A stretch of DNA of 64,000 nucleotides. Source: Acanthosoma haemorrhoidale (lineage: Eukaryota; Arthropoda; Insecta; Hemiptera; Acanthosomatidae). Both the position numbers and the translations under genes were made by a program. The stretch covers positions 172,247,226 to 172,311,225 of the forward strand of contig OV884011.1 in NCBI GenBank assembly GCA_930367205.1, given 5' to 3'. Of this stretch, positions 47,424-58,627 are shown in pieces. The notes beneath the pieces were generated by a model. It worked only from the letters and a program-made list of their open reading frames with translations, was not told where the DNA came from and searched no databases. The first letter of the stretch is position 1. Every line of letters begins with the position of its first letter.

Positions 47424-49386
47424 GGAGGAAAATCATGTGATTAGTCAGAATCTAACTGATTAATCTTATATTATTTTTTCACGTTATGCAATAAAACTGA
47501 TAGATAATATAAAAACCCCAAACATGGATGCATGTCATATTTATAAATCAAGCTGAGCGTTGTAACCATTATACTGATTATGATCCTTATGATATAAATC
47601 AATGAACTGATGAACTTTAGATTGGTTACCTTTAATAATGAATGTAAAAAAAACAACTATTACTTGAATATATGGTTTGGATCGGGTTATTAACGTTTTC
47701 AAATAAAACTTACCTCTTTCTATTAATGTGTATTTTAATAAGGTTTCTTGCTTACTCTCAATGTCTGTAGTCAAGCTAAGAGAGCAAATTCAAGATTATC
47801 GTACCCAATCAGAATTATTCGTGCCTAACTAATTTCTTCTGAATTGGTGCAGTTCTCATCTCAAATTTTATTTTGATAAAATTATTGCGTATACTTGATA
47901 ACAAAAGTGGAGAAGTGAAAGAAAAAGATGCTCCTGTTATAAAACTTCTTTGCAACTGACCTGCGATTTGTTCTAGAGATACTTCCGTAATAAGTTTCGT
48001 GATTGTACGGAAGGCTACTTTACTACTCCAACGGAAAATGAAAGTTATTTATCTCTGCTGTTTCATCTTCAATTATGTAGAATTGCATCATGTCTGGATC
48101 TTCTTATTAGATTCAATTATTTTTTAATCTTCCTACTTTCTAAGGAGATCTTTTTTATTAACAGCCAACACTTAAAGAAGTTCTTAGTATTTTTCAAGAA
48201 AAAACAAAAAAACAATAAACATGTAAACGTCAAGTTCTGAACAAGTATGCCATTCTGAAAACTGAATGTATAGCTTATAAGAAAACGCTGGTCACGGCAT
48301 GATGTCACTAAAAATCACTAATATAATCTAGTAAAAAAGCCGAATGTAACAAAAAATGATTTCTGCACTAATTAAAAACCATTCATTTTGTTTTTCAGTC
48401 AATTTATCCTTTTTTTTTTAATTGGACCTAAAAAACTACAACCAATGATAGTTATTGTCCAAGAGTGATTCCAAATTGCTCATTCATGCCGGAATGTGGT
48501 GTAGGAATAGATACCTACTCTTCAAGTAAAGATCATTGTGCTCTTTGACATAAAATAATAAAGCCCTTCTCCGTATATGTAATTTGGTGCCGAGTAACGA
48601 TGTAGGTATGCACGTGTGGGATTTGAAAGTATATGTGCAATTGTTATTTCATCACATCCTGTGGTACATCAGCTGGTCTATTTTTTTTTAATATGATGCT
48701 GAATGCTTGACTGAGTCTCAATAGCTCAATGTAATATGGATAGTTAGAAAATAAAATTATAAAAATATTCGTTACCTTTTGTTATTAATAACCGGAATAT
48801 TTACCCCGGAAAAATACCGGAACAGTAAACATTTAAGAAACTCACTTGTCGTTACTCTTGTACGATTGATTGATGGGATAGCTCTTTAAGCAGCTTCTAG
48901 GCATTAGTAATGACTTAGAGCACACGGCGAGGAAGTTATTACACGAGGCAGCGAATCGAATCATTACAGTGAAGTGCTGTCTGAAGATGCTTTAGCTTAC
49001 TGTAGTTGCCAGGCCAGGCAGGACTTTGCTTTCGCTAGCTACGGTCAGTCAAGTCTTTCTAATTAAAAATGGAGCCCCTTTTTCTAATTGCAGATCCATT
49101 TTTCTATTGTTATATCTAGTTTTCTTATCGTCACTCATATTTTGACACTACTTGATAATGAAGTGTTATTTTGATATATTTGTTAGGATTTGAATAATTA
49201 GAATCCAAAATTAATCAATATCCATTAAAATTGATCTTCGTGCTTCTTATTTTTACAGTAGTTGTGCTACATTTAATAAAATTTAGCAAGAGTGTAATTT
49301 TTTTTGTTTAACTAATTAAAATGATTTCATATAGGTGCATAGGTTGTTTGAAATTTGAAGGTGATATGGCTCGCACTACCGGAAGG
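47424..49386. other. AT-rich interval with one candidate internal exon
   Basis: Except for a possible minus-strand exon at 47714-47775, nothing was recognised. A somewhat less AT-rich patch at about 48840-49050 has no open frame of interest. Confidence 0.5.
47714..47775 (-). other. Speculative 62-nt internal exon
   Basis: On the minus strand, TTTGCTCTCTTAG (acceptor) precedes 62 nt that are followed by AG|GTAAGTTTT (donor). One frame is open and hydrophilic (TTDIESKQETLLKYTLIER) while the other two contain stops. No gene is recognised, and comparable sites will arise by chance in 64 kb. Confidence 0.2.
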
Positions 49387-49530
49387 AACTAACTTAACCT
49401 AACTTTTCCGGTCAGTCTGTTATCATCGATGCGGGAGAGTGGTGGAGTTATGGTATTAACCACCATGTCAGTAACGTTCTGAAACGAGTCAAACAACGGA
49501 CCGCTGAATAAATTTACCGTCAATGGACCA
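49387..49530 (+). repeat. Second unnamed dispersed repeat, copy 1
   Basis: Matches 56158-56305 at roughly two thirds of positions, in the same orientation. Shared words include CAGTCTGTT, CATCGATGCG, ACGAGTCAAA and ACCAAGCAA. No coding potential or terminal repeats were seen, so the class is unknown. Confidence 0.6.
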
Positions 49531-52500
49531 AGCAACAGGTACAGTTTGGCGTTTTTTAGCTACTCTTGAGAATAGGGGTGTTGGACAGATTTTCTCATTC
49601 AGCGCTGTGATCCGTTGGAAAAAATGCTAGGTTTCCACAAGATAGTTATATCTAATCGTACTTCTTTATTAATTGTTATACAATTACCACCATTTAACGC
49701 TACAAACCATAGCTTGTGTGACGTATAGCCTATTATATGATTTTTTTTTATATTTTCCAGATTCGTAGTCAAATATGAAAACCGTTCGATCAAATTTTGG
49801 TATTGCCTTCCATAGACGATTAACCCTACTTACACACCAAACATTCTCTGGTTTATGTTTTTTTAGCTCTAAAAATTCCAAATATCGCTCTTAATAATTG
49901 AATTGCCATTAAATACATCCTGCTTTCAATATATTTGTTGGATTTTACCAATGTGCCTAAGTTAGGTGGTAGTGATATTGTTTTTATCTAAATCGTCGAG
50001 TCATAGCAAGTGTATTATACACTATCTATAACCACCGTGGATATTAGACCTGGGGTGTCTCCTACCCTTTGCTCTCGTCCTTGAACTATCTTTGTCTCAC
50101 AACAGTGGGCTTCCCAAAATGAGTTTGAATATAAAAACCACGGAGTTGACGACTTAAAGGTTTTCTAATGAAATAGATCCCAACAAATCAAACAAACAAA
50201 CCGTTGGATACAACGGATTATCATTTCCTACCAATACATAAAAATTTATTTTCATCTATTATATATATCAGTATTTTTCTGGACACTAATACCGCATATG
50301 CGTGATATACAATGATTAATGTTATTCTTCTGAGCCTATTTATGTTAGGCTTATGTCTTACTTAACGGTCAAATATCAGTAATGTCTATTTTATATATCT
50401 GCGTTGTATTTAGTTATGTATATAATTCTTTTGAGCACAAAAATGTACCCCTGTTTTCATACGGGTTGGTGCTTTCCAAAAAAACATGTGTAACGGGTTG
50501 TGTGTAATATTTTAAGCAACGATTAAAAAAAAAAGTTGTTTAAAAAGGTACCATTCTGGCATTGAGATGTTATTCAGGTTTATTGAAGTTTAGTTGAAGC
50601 TCAAAACGTAATAAATGTTCCCAATGCAGCAAGGTGGTAAGTCGGGAACTTTGAAAGGCCATTATGTACTTATTTATTTATTGTCACTGTCTGAAGGATA
50701 CTTTTATCTTTTATAAATAATAAACAAGGCAGGGGTCAGTTCCAATGACGAAGTAGTTGCGAAAAAATTGTTTATTCCAAGAAAGAAACCTTTTAGCTAG
50801 TGGCACTTGGTGAAAGTGCTAAGCGAACATCTGATACTGGGTAAAGTGGATCCCCTCACCAAGCAGTGGAACACAGTTACCGGTCTTGCATTTAGACCAC
50901 ACACAACGGCAAATTTATTTTCACGGTGTATATTCGTGCGTCTCTCTGATTATAGAATACTTAACAACAGCAATTATTTTGCGATATTAATAAAAAAAAC
51001 AATATTATTTCGCTAATTATGTCAAATAATAAACCACGAATATTTACTGTCTCCTGTGATTGAAGCCCTTGTTCTTGAAGCATGTTATGGGAATCTTGTG
51101 CGATAATGATCCGTAGATCATCTACTGAAAAAAAAAATTTAAGGACATTTTTACACTGTTATAAATATTTTTGTTTATTTTTAAAGATGTACATCTATAT
51201 AAATGAAACACCAAGTAAAGCAATATCGATAGTCATTTTCAAGGTTTGGTGTCTATTTTTTATAAAATTGAAAAGAGCATTCTATTTCTGGCCAAAAATA
51301 CTGTTTTAAAATATATTTTTCACACAAAAAAAATAAAAATTGTTCACCATTTCTGTTATAGGTACTCGAAGCTTTATTTTTTTTTAATATTTTCAAAACA
51401 ACAGGTATTAGTCGATCCAGTAAAGAATGAAAATAGTTATAATACCACTATGTCATACCCAACTTCAAGTAATGGTAGCAGTACAACTAAAGTTGAGAAA
51501 AGTTCTAAAAATAATTTTTCAACTCACATTTCATGAAAATAAATGTAAAAGTTCAATGGAATTAGTTTTAAAAATAGAGTTAAACAATTATTTTGCATCC
51601 CAATTGGCACTACAATGAAAATAAAATATACGGATCATAATAGCACATGATTAAGTTTCATTAATATATATATCTTACTTTCCGATTAGTAATACGTAAT
51701 TCACGTTTTTTTTTTCAAACTTTTCCTTAAAGTCACTAAAACAGCTATCATCAAATTTTTTGCCTCTGAGTCAGTGTTTTTTTATTGTTTTTTTGGAGGC
51801 ATAATATTTTTCATGGTAGTTCTGTATGATACCCGTTACGATAAAAAAAAAATAAGGGTCAATTATCATCACTTTTAATCAAAAAGCAAGATTTTAGTTA
51901 CAGTTTTTAACGACCTGCATGAATTTTTCAGTGCAATCTTCTGTCGAAATCAGAAATCAGAACAATAATAATAATTTAATAATACCACTATAATAATAAT
52001 AATTTATGGTTATAAAATTATAACTTTATCAAATTACTAATGTGTAACAACTTAATCAATTTCATTTGGATGGGGTGATATTTGGGTGGTGAGCGAGGGA
52101 CTCGTTTCTTTGATTTGTTTATCAGATAGATTCTTTCTAGCACCTTATGGCCGGAAGCCTCCGGCACCAGTTACCAAGTCACTTACAACAGCTGCCAAGT
52201 TAATTAAAATTCAACCAACCGTGATACTAAGTTGCACTTAGTTTCAGATATGTCTTTAATTACTAATTACTTCCTCATAAATACAGCATTGAACTTGTAA
52301 CTTTCTTGGCATGAGGAAGAGATTACTCGCTAAATGCTGACTCATCGCTTGCTATTTTAGCGTCATCTTATCCATTGCCTTGAATGTCTTCACTGTACCC
52401 GAGTGACGTCAATTTCTTCACCATTTTCTTTTGTTGATTCTTTTTTTGGGGCGTATCCACAATTTTGACTTACCTATTCAGCTGTTTTTATTATCGTAAC

Positions 52501-54489
52501 TGCCCCAGGGCTATTTGAACAATTTTAACCTAAACGGAACTTTTCCTCACAAAATAAAATATTGTTCTAATAACGAAATTTTATGTTTACTTCCCACTTT
52601 ATATTCATCGACTGTACCAATTCGAGGATGGCAAAACCTTTGAAACCTAATTTTTTTTTTTATTTAATTCATAATCTCATTATTTTAAAATTTAATTTGT
52701 ATTTGTGATTCAAATAAAATCAGATCTTAAGTAAATTATAAGTGGCTGTTTCGTTAAAGCAAGAGAATCGTTTAAGGTATCAGGTTTACTAATATAAACC
52801 ATCTCAAACCTGTTGAAAAAAAACGTCGATGCGTGTAGCGAAAGGTAAATGTATTTTCAAATAAAAAAAAACTGGATAGTTGAAGAAAAAAACAGACCAG
52901 GTCAAAGACATTATGTAGACGAATAGTTTTTTTTTAAAGACCAAATTGCCCTTTGAAATGCATTTTATCCGACTATATTCATAAAACATCATTACGAAAC
53001 AAACGCATCTGTTTCTTGCTATGTTTTTTTATGATTGTTAACGAATGCAAAAGAAGTAATAACTGCAGTTATTTGTATACAAATACAATTTATTAATTTG
53101 TTTAAAATTATTACCATCCCTTAGAAAATATGTTACCTGATCTAGCATCATTGTTTTATAAGAGTGAATAGCTACAGGAATACAACAGAATATAAAGAAG
53201 AAGAAAATTTAAGCATTAAAAATAAAAATAAAATATTTCAGATTAAGAAATAATTTTACGAAAGTTGCTTTTATAATAAATTAAAAAAAAATATAGGTCT
53301 CTAAAACTTTTACTTTTTCTTCGATATATTCGCTTTACCAACATCGTCGAATTTGATTGTGTGGAATTTGTCATCTATGAAGTTTAATGGAATTATGTAA
53401 CATGATTAATATCCTAAAACGTAACAATCCCCACACCTTCATTCTCTCAGTTCTGGGAAGAGGCCCTTCCCACAGGTACTGCAACGCTTTCAACTGAAAT
53501 GTTACAGGGGAGAACATCAAAATAGGTGTAATGGGAAGTCTTTGTACTTGATCAGTTTAGGTATTTCCAAGTGAAACCTTTGAATTGAGTAGGGACTTCA
53601 TCACGGTAAGAACCGTCACATGAAATTCGCTCTTCAGCGTTTGATGGTGAATCTAAAACACTGAATTCTATCTTAGTGAGCTAGAAGTTTTAACTTGCCA
53701 CCTAGACAGGATCCCCGCCCGCTACGTGTTAAAATCAATAAATGATTTTGGAAATTGTTCACTTTTAATCATTTTAAACCTCGGCCATAAAAATGTTATA
53801 AGCATGGAAAAGACCAATTTATTTTTACAAATGAATACCAAGCATTTTGATGCAATCTTCGTCTTTTTTACAAACCAATTTGCAATAGGAACTTTAGTGC
53901 GTAGCTATGTATATACAACTAGAAGCTCGCTTTCATTCCTGATTTAGCCGATAGGTGATATTTATATTTCGCTCGTGGAGTCGACTAGCGCCTCACTCGA
54001 CCCAGCCTTTAATAGTAGATAGTATGAACCATTTTATAGCTGTATAATCAAGGCTCGCCTTAAGAGATCTATTAAATTTTAATGTCGACATGCGATAGAT
54101 TTGAAATGTGTATTGCCAGTCATATAAGGAGAGGAAAGCTAATCGAAGTACACCTCACCCCGTCACTACGTATATTGGTCAAAGAAACGTTTCGCAGTTT
54201 AAAGAGCTTAAAGTGTTTAAAGAGGGAGAAATTAAGATTTGTTTTGTGGCGTTCACATGAACAGTTAGATAATGGTGAAACGATAGTTCATCTTATGGGT
54301 TTCACACACTTGCGAATGGTTGACAGCAGAGTGAGGTAGAGGAAAGTCTTCTTTATAGTTTAATGTGTCAATGCTCAATGTCATCAGATTGCTAACAAAC
54401 AGCAGTTTGGATCATTCGAATGACAATAATAATAAAGGAGCTAAACGATGAATGAAAAACGAACATTATAAAATATTAAATAAGCTTTT
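49531..54489. other. Long AT-rich interval, nothing recognised
   Basis: Open frames up to 96 codons (51246-51536) are AT-driven. Patches at about 52080-52210 (with inverted GCCGGAAGCCTCCGGC), 53430-53720 and 53960-54340 (an 85-codon plus-strand frame at 54082-54339) are less AT-rich but give no family match. Simple A/T homopolymers are frequent. Confidence 0.5.
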
Positions 54490-54940
54490 AGTACATCCAA
54501 AGGAGATACCGCCATAGAGTCCCCTTTCTTAACACCTAAAACCTTTGAGGTGGTAAAAAATACCCAAGCAGAGGGCATGGAACTAAATAAAAACACCCAC
54601 ACAGCCCAAACCGCATGCAATATTCGTCCGTAATATAAATAATTTTAAATTGTTATGTACTCAAATGAGTAAAATCGTAAAAATGAGTAAAAAAAGGGAC
54701 ACGAAAATCTCACCGGATACTCCCGATACATATCGGCCCATTATCAAATATTGGGAAGAAGCCAATGCCGACGAGTAGTGATCAGAAATCTTCATCCGAC
54801 CACACCAGCTGATGAAATTGAAGACGAACTCTCAGCTCTCAAGTTCAAAGTTCGCAAAATAACGAATGTTTTACGCGATGAGAGGAAACAAGAGGAATCA
54901 GTCAAAACGGCGTTACCTTTGATTTTCGTAGATCTTTAAC
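54490..54940 (+). pseudogene. Jockey-type gag (ORF1) fragment with PRE_C2HC-like domain
   Basis: ORF1 proteins of Jockey-type LINEs bind the element RNA. The segment at 54751-54939 reads RRVVIRNLHPTTPADEIEDE and ends LPLIFVDL. This is the signature of the domain that precedes zinc knuckles in Jockey gag proteins (R-V-V-I-R-x-L-H-x-x-T-x-x-x-E-I ... P-L-x-x-V-D-L). Upstream, DTYRPIIKYWEEANAD near 54725-54770 fits the preceding conserved region in another frame, and 54498-54640 is an open, polar stretch that could be the N-terminal part. Frameshifts separate the three and no zinc knuckle follows, so it is a broken fragment. It is not shown to belong to the A1-A8 LINE family. Confidence 0.7.
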
Positions 54941-55038
54941 GAATACCTGGAGTGGGAATTTTTTTTTCCCTTCCTGAGGTAGGGACATCAAACGGCGTTT
55001 CCCCACAAGCACGTGAAGCGAGCTCATGGAGTTACGTC

Positions 55039-55298
55039 AGTTAAATAATCTTGTTTGAGGAGAGTATTTTAAAAAACTTTATTATGAATAACAGTCAGAA
55101 CACTGGTATATATACAAATATCAACCAATTACAGCACTAGGACATTCTTTGGCTAAGGCTAAACCACAAGTGTTGGGGGTGTCTTTGCTGGAAGCAGGTA
55201 GTCTGAGGGTTGGGAGGGGGTGTAAAAGACAAAGGAAGGGGAGACCATATGTCTCAACTGAAGTACATGTTTCAGCTAAAAATGAATATTATATAACT
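55039..55298 (-). repeat. 3' LTR of an errantivirus-like element (260 bp)
   Basis: Read on the minus strand it starts AGTTATATAATATTC at 55298 and ends GATTATTTAACT at 55039. AGT...ACT-type ends, rather than TG...CA, are known for insect errantivirus LTRs. It contains a CATAATAAAG polyadenylation signal. A polypurine tract abuts the start. Its first half is repeated at 58485-58627 and its second half at 41334-41480. No matching target-site duplication could be found. Confidence 0.75.
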
Positions 55299-55310
55299 CT
55301 TCCCTTTCTT
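55299..55310 (-). other. Polypurine tract next to the 3' LTR
   Basis: AAGAAAGGGAAG on the minus strand, ending exactly where the LTR begins. In LTR elements this RNA segment resists RNase H and primes plus-strand DNA synthesis. Its position between the end of the envelope-like frame and the LTR is as expected. Confidence 0.75.
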
Positions 55311-56100
55311 AGGTCCTGAACTCCTCGGCAGGATAATAGGATTTGAAGGATGTTGGTGGAGGAGCTTGGTAAACAGCTCTGGGGATATCTATTAAGATAG
55401 TTTTTGAACAACAGCCTTTACGATATTTGTGACATATATAAAATAAGATTTGTTACAATGATTACAATAATAATGGATAATATAAAATACATATAATTAT
55501 ATTCATTGGTTATTAAAGATATTAATTCTACTTGGGTTACATTTAATTGAGGTATAGTTGTTATATTATCGATTTGGATTTTAAAGGAGCTATCATATAA
55601 TTGGTGATATTTATGAGCAACAAAATGATTATAAATGGGAGGAATTTCTTTATAACAATCTGCATTAGATACATTAATCAGAGCAGTGTCTGGAAGAAAA
55701 ATAGTGTCGTTATTGTAACAATTATCTAATTTAGGTGTTCTTATAGTTAGGTATACATTTAGTTCATCAATATATGTAACATTAGGGTTAGTATATTTAA
55801 TAAAATTACATTGAGATATTTTACCATTGTTAAGGGTATTAGAGGCAAGTAAATAGTATTATTTTTTGTTGCAATTGTCTAACTTACGATCGTTAATAAT
55901 AATATATGAATTTATATCGTGAATATAATTAATATTGGATAGTTTATGTTGAGTATAATTACATTGAACTGTAGAATCTAATAATATAATATTTTGTTTA
56001 TATATTTGTATTTCCTGTAGAGTCGCTACATTATATACAGGTTTTGATATTTTATAAAATTATACAATGCAATAAACAAGTATAATGATACACATTATAC
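55309..56100 (-). pseudogene. Envelope-like glycoprotein remnant of an endogenous insect retroelement
   Basis: About 250 codons can be read on the minus strand, with stops at 56060-56062 and 55859-55861 and a frameshift near 55420-55440. In order these give an ectodomain-like region with at least six N-glycosylation sequons (NYT, NVT, NDT, NVS, NIT, NVT) and several Cys, a long hydrophobic segment (about 55440-55505) suited to a membrane anchor, then a short tail with KYRKGCC and a TAA at 55309-55311 that overlaps the polypurine tract. Anchor, tail, polypurine tract and LTR in that order match the env position of errantiviruses. The ectodomain seems to hold two related halves, each with QCN and KLDNC. 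The N-terminus, signal peptide, furin site and fusion peptide are missing, cut off near 56100. The family match is inferred, not seen. Confidence 0.6.
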
Positions 56101-56157
56101 GTGACTGGACTGAACTGACTCTAATAAAGGTAATGGGGCCAAACTTTTTTATCAAAT

Positions 56158-56305
56158 TTAACCTACTTTTTTCCCGACAGTCTGTTGCCATCGATGCGTG
56201 AGGGGCGGTGGGGCTATAGTGTTAAACACTGGGTTTGTAAGGTGCTGCAACGAGTCAAAAAATTTGATGAGTGAACTCATCCACCGACGACACACCAAGC
56301 AAGCA
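56158..56305 (+). repeat. Second unnamed dispersed repeat, copy 2
   Basis: Counterpart of 49387-49530. It begins just beyond the point where the envelope-like frame is lost and may have inserted into that element. Confidence 0.6.
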
Positions 56306-56968
56306 ATCAATGGGTGCAAAAAATGCAACTCGTTGTGATTCACTTTGTATGTTTGTATTTTGTTATTGTCTCTTTGGGAAGGGCTTGAGTTTGATTAAAT
56401 ATCGATTGTTGGTAGTGCCTTAGGTCCCGGATTCTATTGACTGCGTACTATGGATTAATCGATAACCATCAAACATCTTGGAGATATCAAAACGCCATTT
56501 CAAAAACCATAAATTGCAAACTGCAACCGCATAATTCTGTTCGCTGCTCCACATTTATAAAAACAGAAAACCTTTATGTTTCCATCTTTTGTAGTAACTA
56601 TATTACTGCTATATACTGCTGAAACCAATCGTCAATCAGCCATTATTTACCAATTTAATTCAATTTTAAATGTATGGTATTAACCGTATGAAAGGTAAGG
56701 TGAAGCAATGGAAATAAATATTACTTTTATTTTTCGGCCTGGCATAAACTATCTTTAGCTTGTTATTTCTTAATAGGCTGAGTTACTGTGTTCTTAAAAA
56801 TATTTAAATTAGCTATTCCAGGTCGATCTAAGAGTGTAACAAGCAGTAAGGTTAGAAAATTGGCTCAGTATTTTTTCGCTTTTAAAATAATATTTAAGTA
56901 GTAATTTAAGTGCTTTTATTTGTTTGTGCACTTTGATTATTCTATAAATAGTTTAAATAAAGTTTAGA
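56306..56968. other. AT-rich interval, nothing recognised
   Basis: Only short open frames. No pol-like motif of an LTR element was found here. Confidence 0.55.
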
Positions 56969-57278
56969 GTACCTGAAAAGGGAAAATCCCAGAAAAACTC
57001 TTCAAGTCAACGAGCGAAAGTACAATCGGGAAGTCGACATTGGAAGGAATGGCCATATCAAGAAAGAGACCCAATAAAACTTAGAAAACCCAACGAAAGC
57101 ATAGTTCCACTAAGTAAAATTGTTGCTTCTGTAACCTCACTAAATGATAAAAGCTCCCTCACTAGCACTCATCAACTAATCAAGACTCTACCAATATTTT
57201 TGGTGGTTAAAGTCAGAGTGGTTCCAACCACAAAGTGTGAAGTCCAGAAATATAATCTAGAAGGGCTAAGCTTCTGAA
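56969..57278 (+). pseudogene. Open stretch, possibly a LINE gag fragment
   Basis: About 100 codons are open on the plus strand without an ATG, from about 56972 to TGA at 57276-57278. The product would be basic and polar, with a segment LPIFLVVKVRVV that recalls the P-I-F/I-V region in the middle of Jockey gag proteins. The resemblance is weak and no zinc knuckle follows. It ends where the minus-strand gag remnant begins. Confidence 0.3.
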
Positions 57279-57310
57279 AGAAAACGAGAACTAAGTCACA
57301 ACCTCAGTAG

Positions 57311-58365
57311 CTCCTTCCTTGTAGTTGCCCGGATGACCTTGCTGGCAGAGCGCGCATACAGCAGGCGATTTCAGGGGCTTTTTGGGAAACTTAGGTAACC
57401 AACAATATCAGATCTGAGACGTTCTTAAGTTGGGTTTTTCCAGAACGAACCAGCTTGTTTAAATGAGGTGCTCATACATTTTTGAATTAATACGTTCTCT
57501 ACGCAGGGTATGTTTTCGTGCTCTTTACTTTCACCACCTTCTGTGGCAGTCTTGAAGTGAGACCAACTGTCTTGGTGGCTTCGAGGATCGTCACTGCTTC
57601 TTCCATACTTGAGGTCTACGAGGAGCCCTCCAGCCTTCGTACCTCTTAGTATCCTGGACGAATTGCTTGGGTCTTTCACCGCCTATTCATTATGTCCAGC
57701 GGGTTGTCCTCGATGGTCATGAAGGTCTTTCGTTGAGTAGCCTCATCGATCGGCACCTTCGGGAGCCTCGCCACTACCTCCCCCACGTCCATTTTCTTCA
57801 GCGGACCCCGGAGCCTTATCTTCTTCTTCTTCTTCCTGTTCCTCCTCCTCTTCCCGACCGTGGTGTAGCCATATTCCTCCTCCATGGTTTCTGGGGCCTC
57901 TGTCTCAACCAAGGCGGTGGCAGGTGCTCATCTCCTTGGGAGTGGTACAGCTGCTGGGCTAGCCACTACTGCTGCCCAGCTACTAGTAAATCGGGAACTA
58001 TTCGGGACTCTCGGGTTTACCGGTTTCCTGTGTTGGGGTTTCGGGGCCTCCAACTGCTCTCACAGCTTCGGCCATCTGGCCACGCTGGACAGTTTTCTAT
58101 TTATGAAATCCACAATTTTATGGATTTCCTCTGTTTTCTGATCCATGAGTGCCAGGATCTCCCCAACAACCACGGAGGTAACTTTGCCCGCTACTCTCAT
58201 GGTGATGGCCTGGATAAGGCCTACATCTCCAATGACAGCCAGTGATGCCCGTGCTACCGCCGTGTCCAATAGATTTTGTATATTTTCCTTTCCCAAACGC
58301 GGGCTCCTTGGGGTGTCGGGACAAGAAGGTGGCCTCTCCTTTAGGCTGGCTAGGAGCGATGCCAT
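57311..58365 (-). pseudogene. LINE ORF1 (gag-like) pseudogene with a CCHC-like knuckle
   Basis: The minus-strand start is the ATG at 58365, followed by 101 codons (MASLLASLKE, helix-prone). After a stop come a basic tract (KRRRNRKKKKK near 57830), ARLPKVPIDEATQRK, then LRGTKAGGLLVDLK (about 57620), and in another frame ILEATKTVGLTSRL (about 57570). The order of basic tract and a T-R/K-A-G-G-L-L-x-x-x block fits ORF1 of R1/Jockey-type LINEs. At 57311-57356 VCALCQQGHPGNYK looks like the last zinc knuckle of such proteins, with the final Cys not in place. Several frameshifts and stops break it. Its higher GC content produces a long but spurious antisense frame at 57667-58245. It may belong to a LINE inserted in the LTR element, or less likely be that element's own gag. 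Confidence 0.65.
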
Positions 58366-58484
58366 ATTTCGGCGGGCTAGCGGATCATTGCCAGCAACAT
58401 TTCATTTTCAATGACGACCTTCCCTAGGTCACGACATTCCTGCATATGTGTTCCTGGTTCTTCTTCACGTGTGTGGTTCTAAGG

Positions 58485-58627
58485 CACGAGTGTGTGTGTG
58501 TCATATCCCTTGCAGGTAGCAAAGGGTTAGGGGTAAGGGTTAGGAGAGTGGTTAAAGACAAAAAAAAGGGGACCATAAGTCTCAACTGAGGTACACGTTT
58601 TTACTAAAAATGTATAAATATATAACT
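58485..58627 (-). repeat. Partial LTR, probable 5' LTR of the 55 kb element
   Basis: On the minus strand it begins AGTTATATATTTATAC at 58627 and follows the start of the 55 kb LTR (TACCTCAGTTGAGAC, TATGGTC, CTACCTGC) to about 58485, where the match is lost before the polyadenylation-signal half. No polypurine tract precedes it, as expected of a 5' or solo LTR. The 4 bases outside it do not match those outside the 3' LTR, so the pairing is uncertain. Confidence 0.6.

Noticed and set aside
57667..58245. 192-codon plus-strand open frame, the second longest in the window
   Set aside because: It lies antisense to the LINE ORF1 pseudogene, whose minus-strand frames carry the recognisable motifs. 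The length is a by-product of higher GC content.
58515..58545. GGGTTAGGGGTAAGGGTTAGG, resembling insect telomeric TTAGG repeats
   Set aside because: It is a short, irregular stretch inside the LTR, and the matching part of the 55 kb LTR does not keep the pattern.
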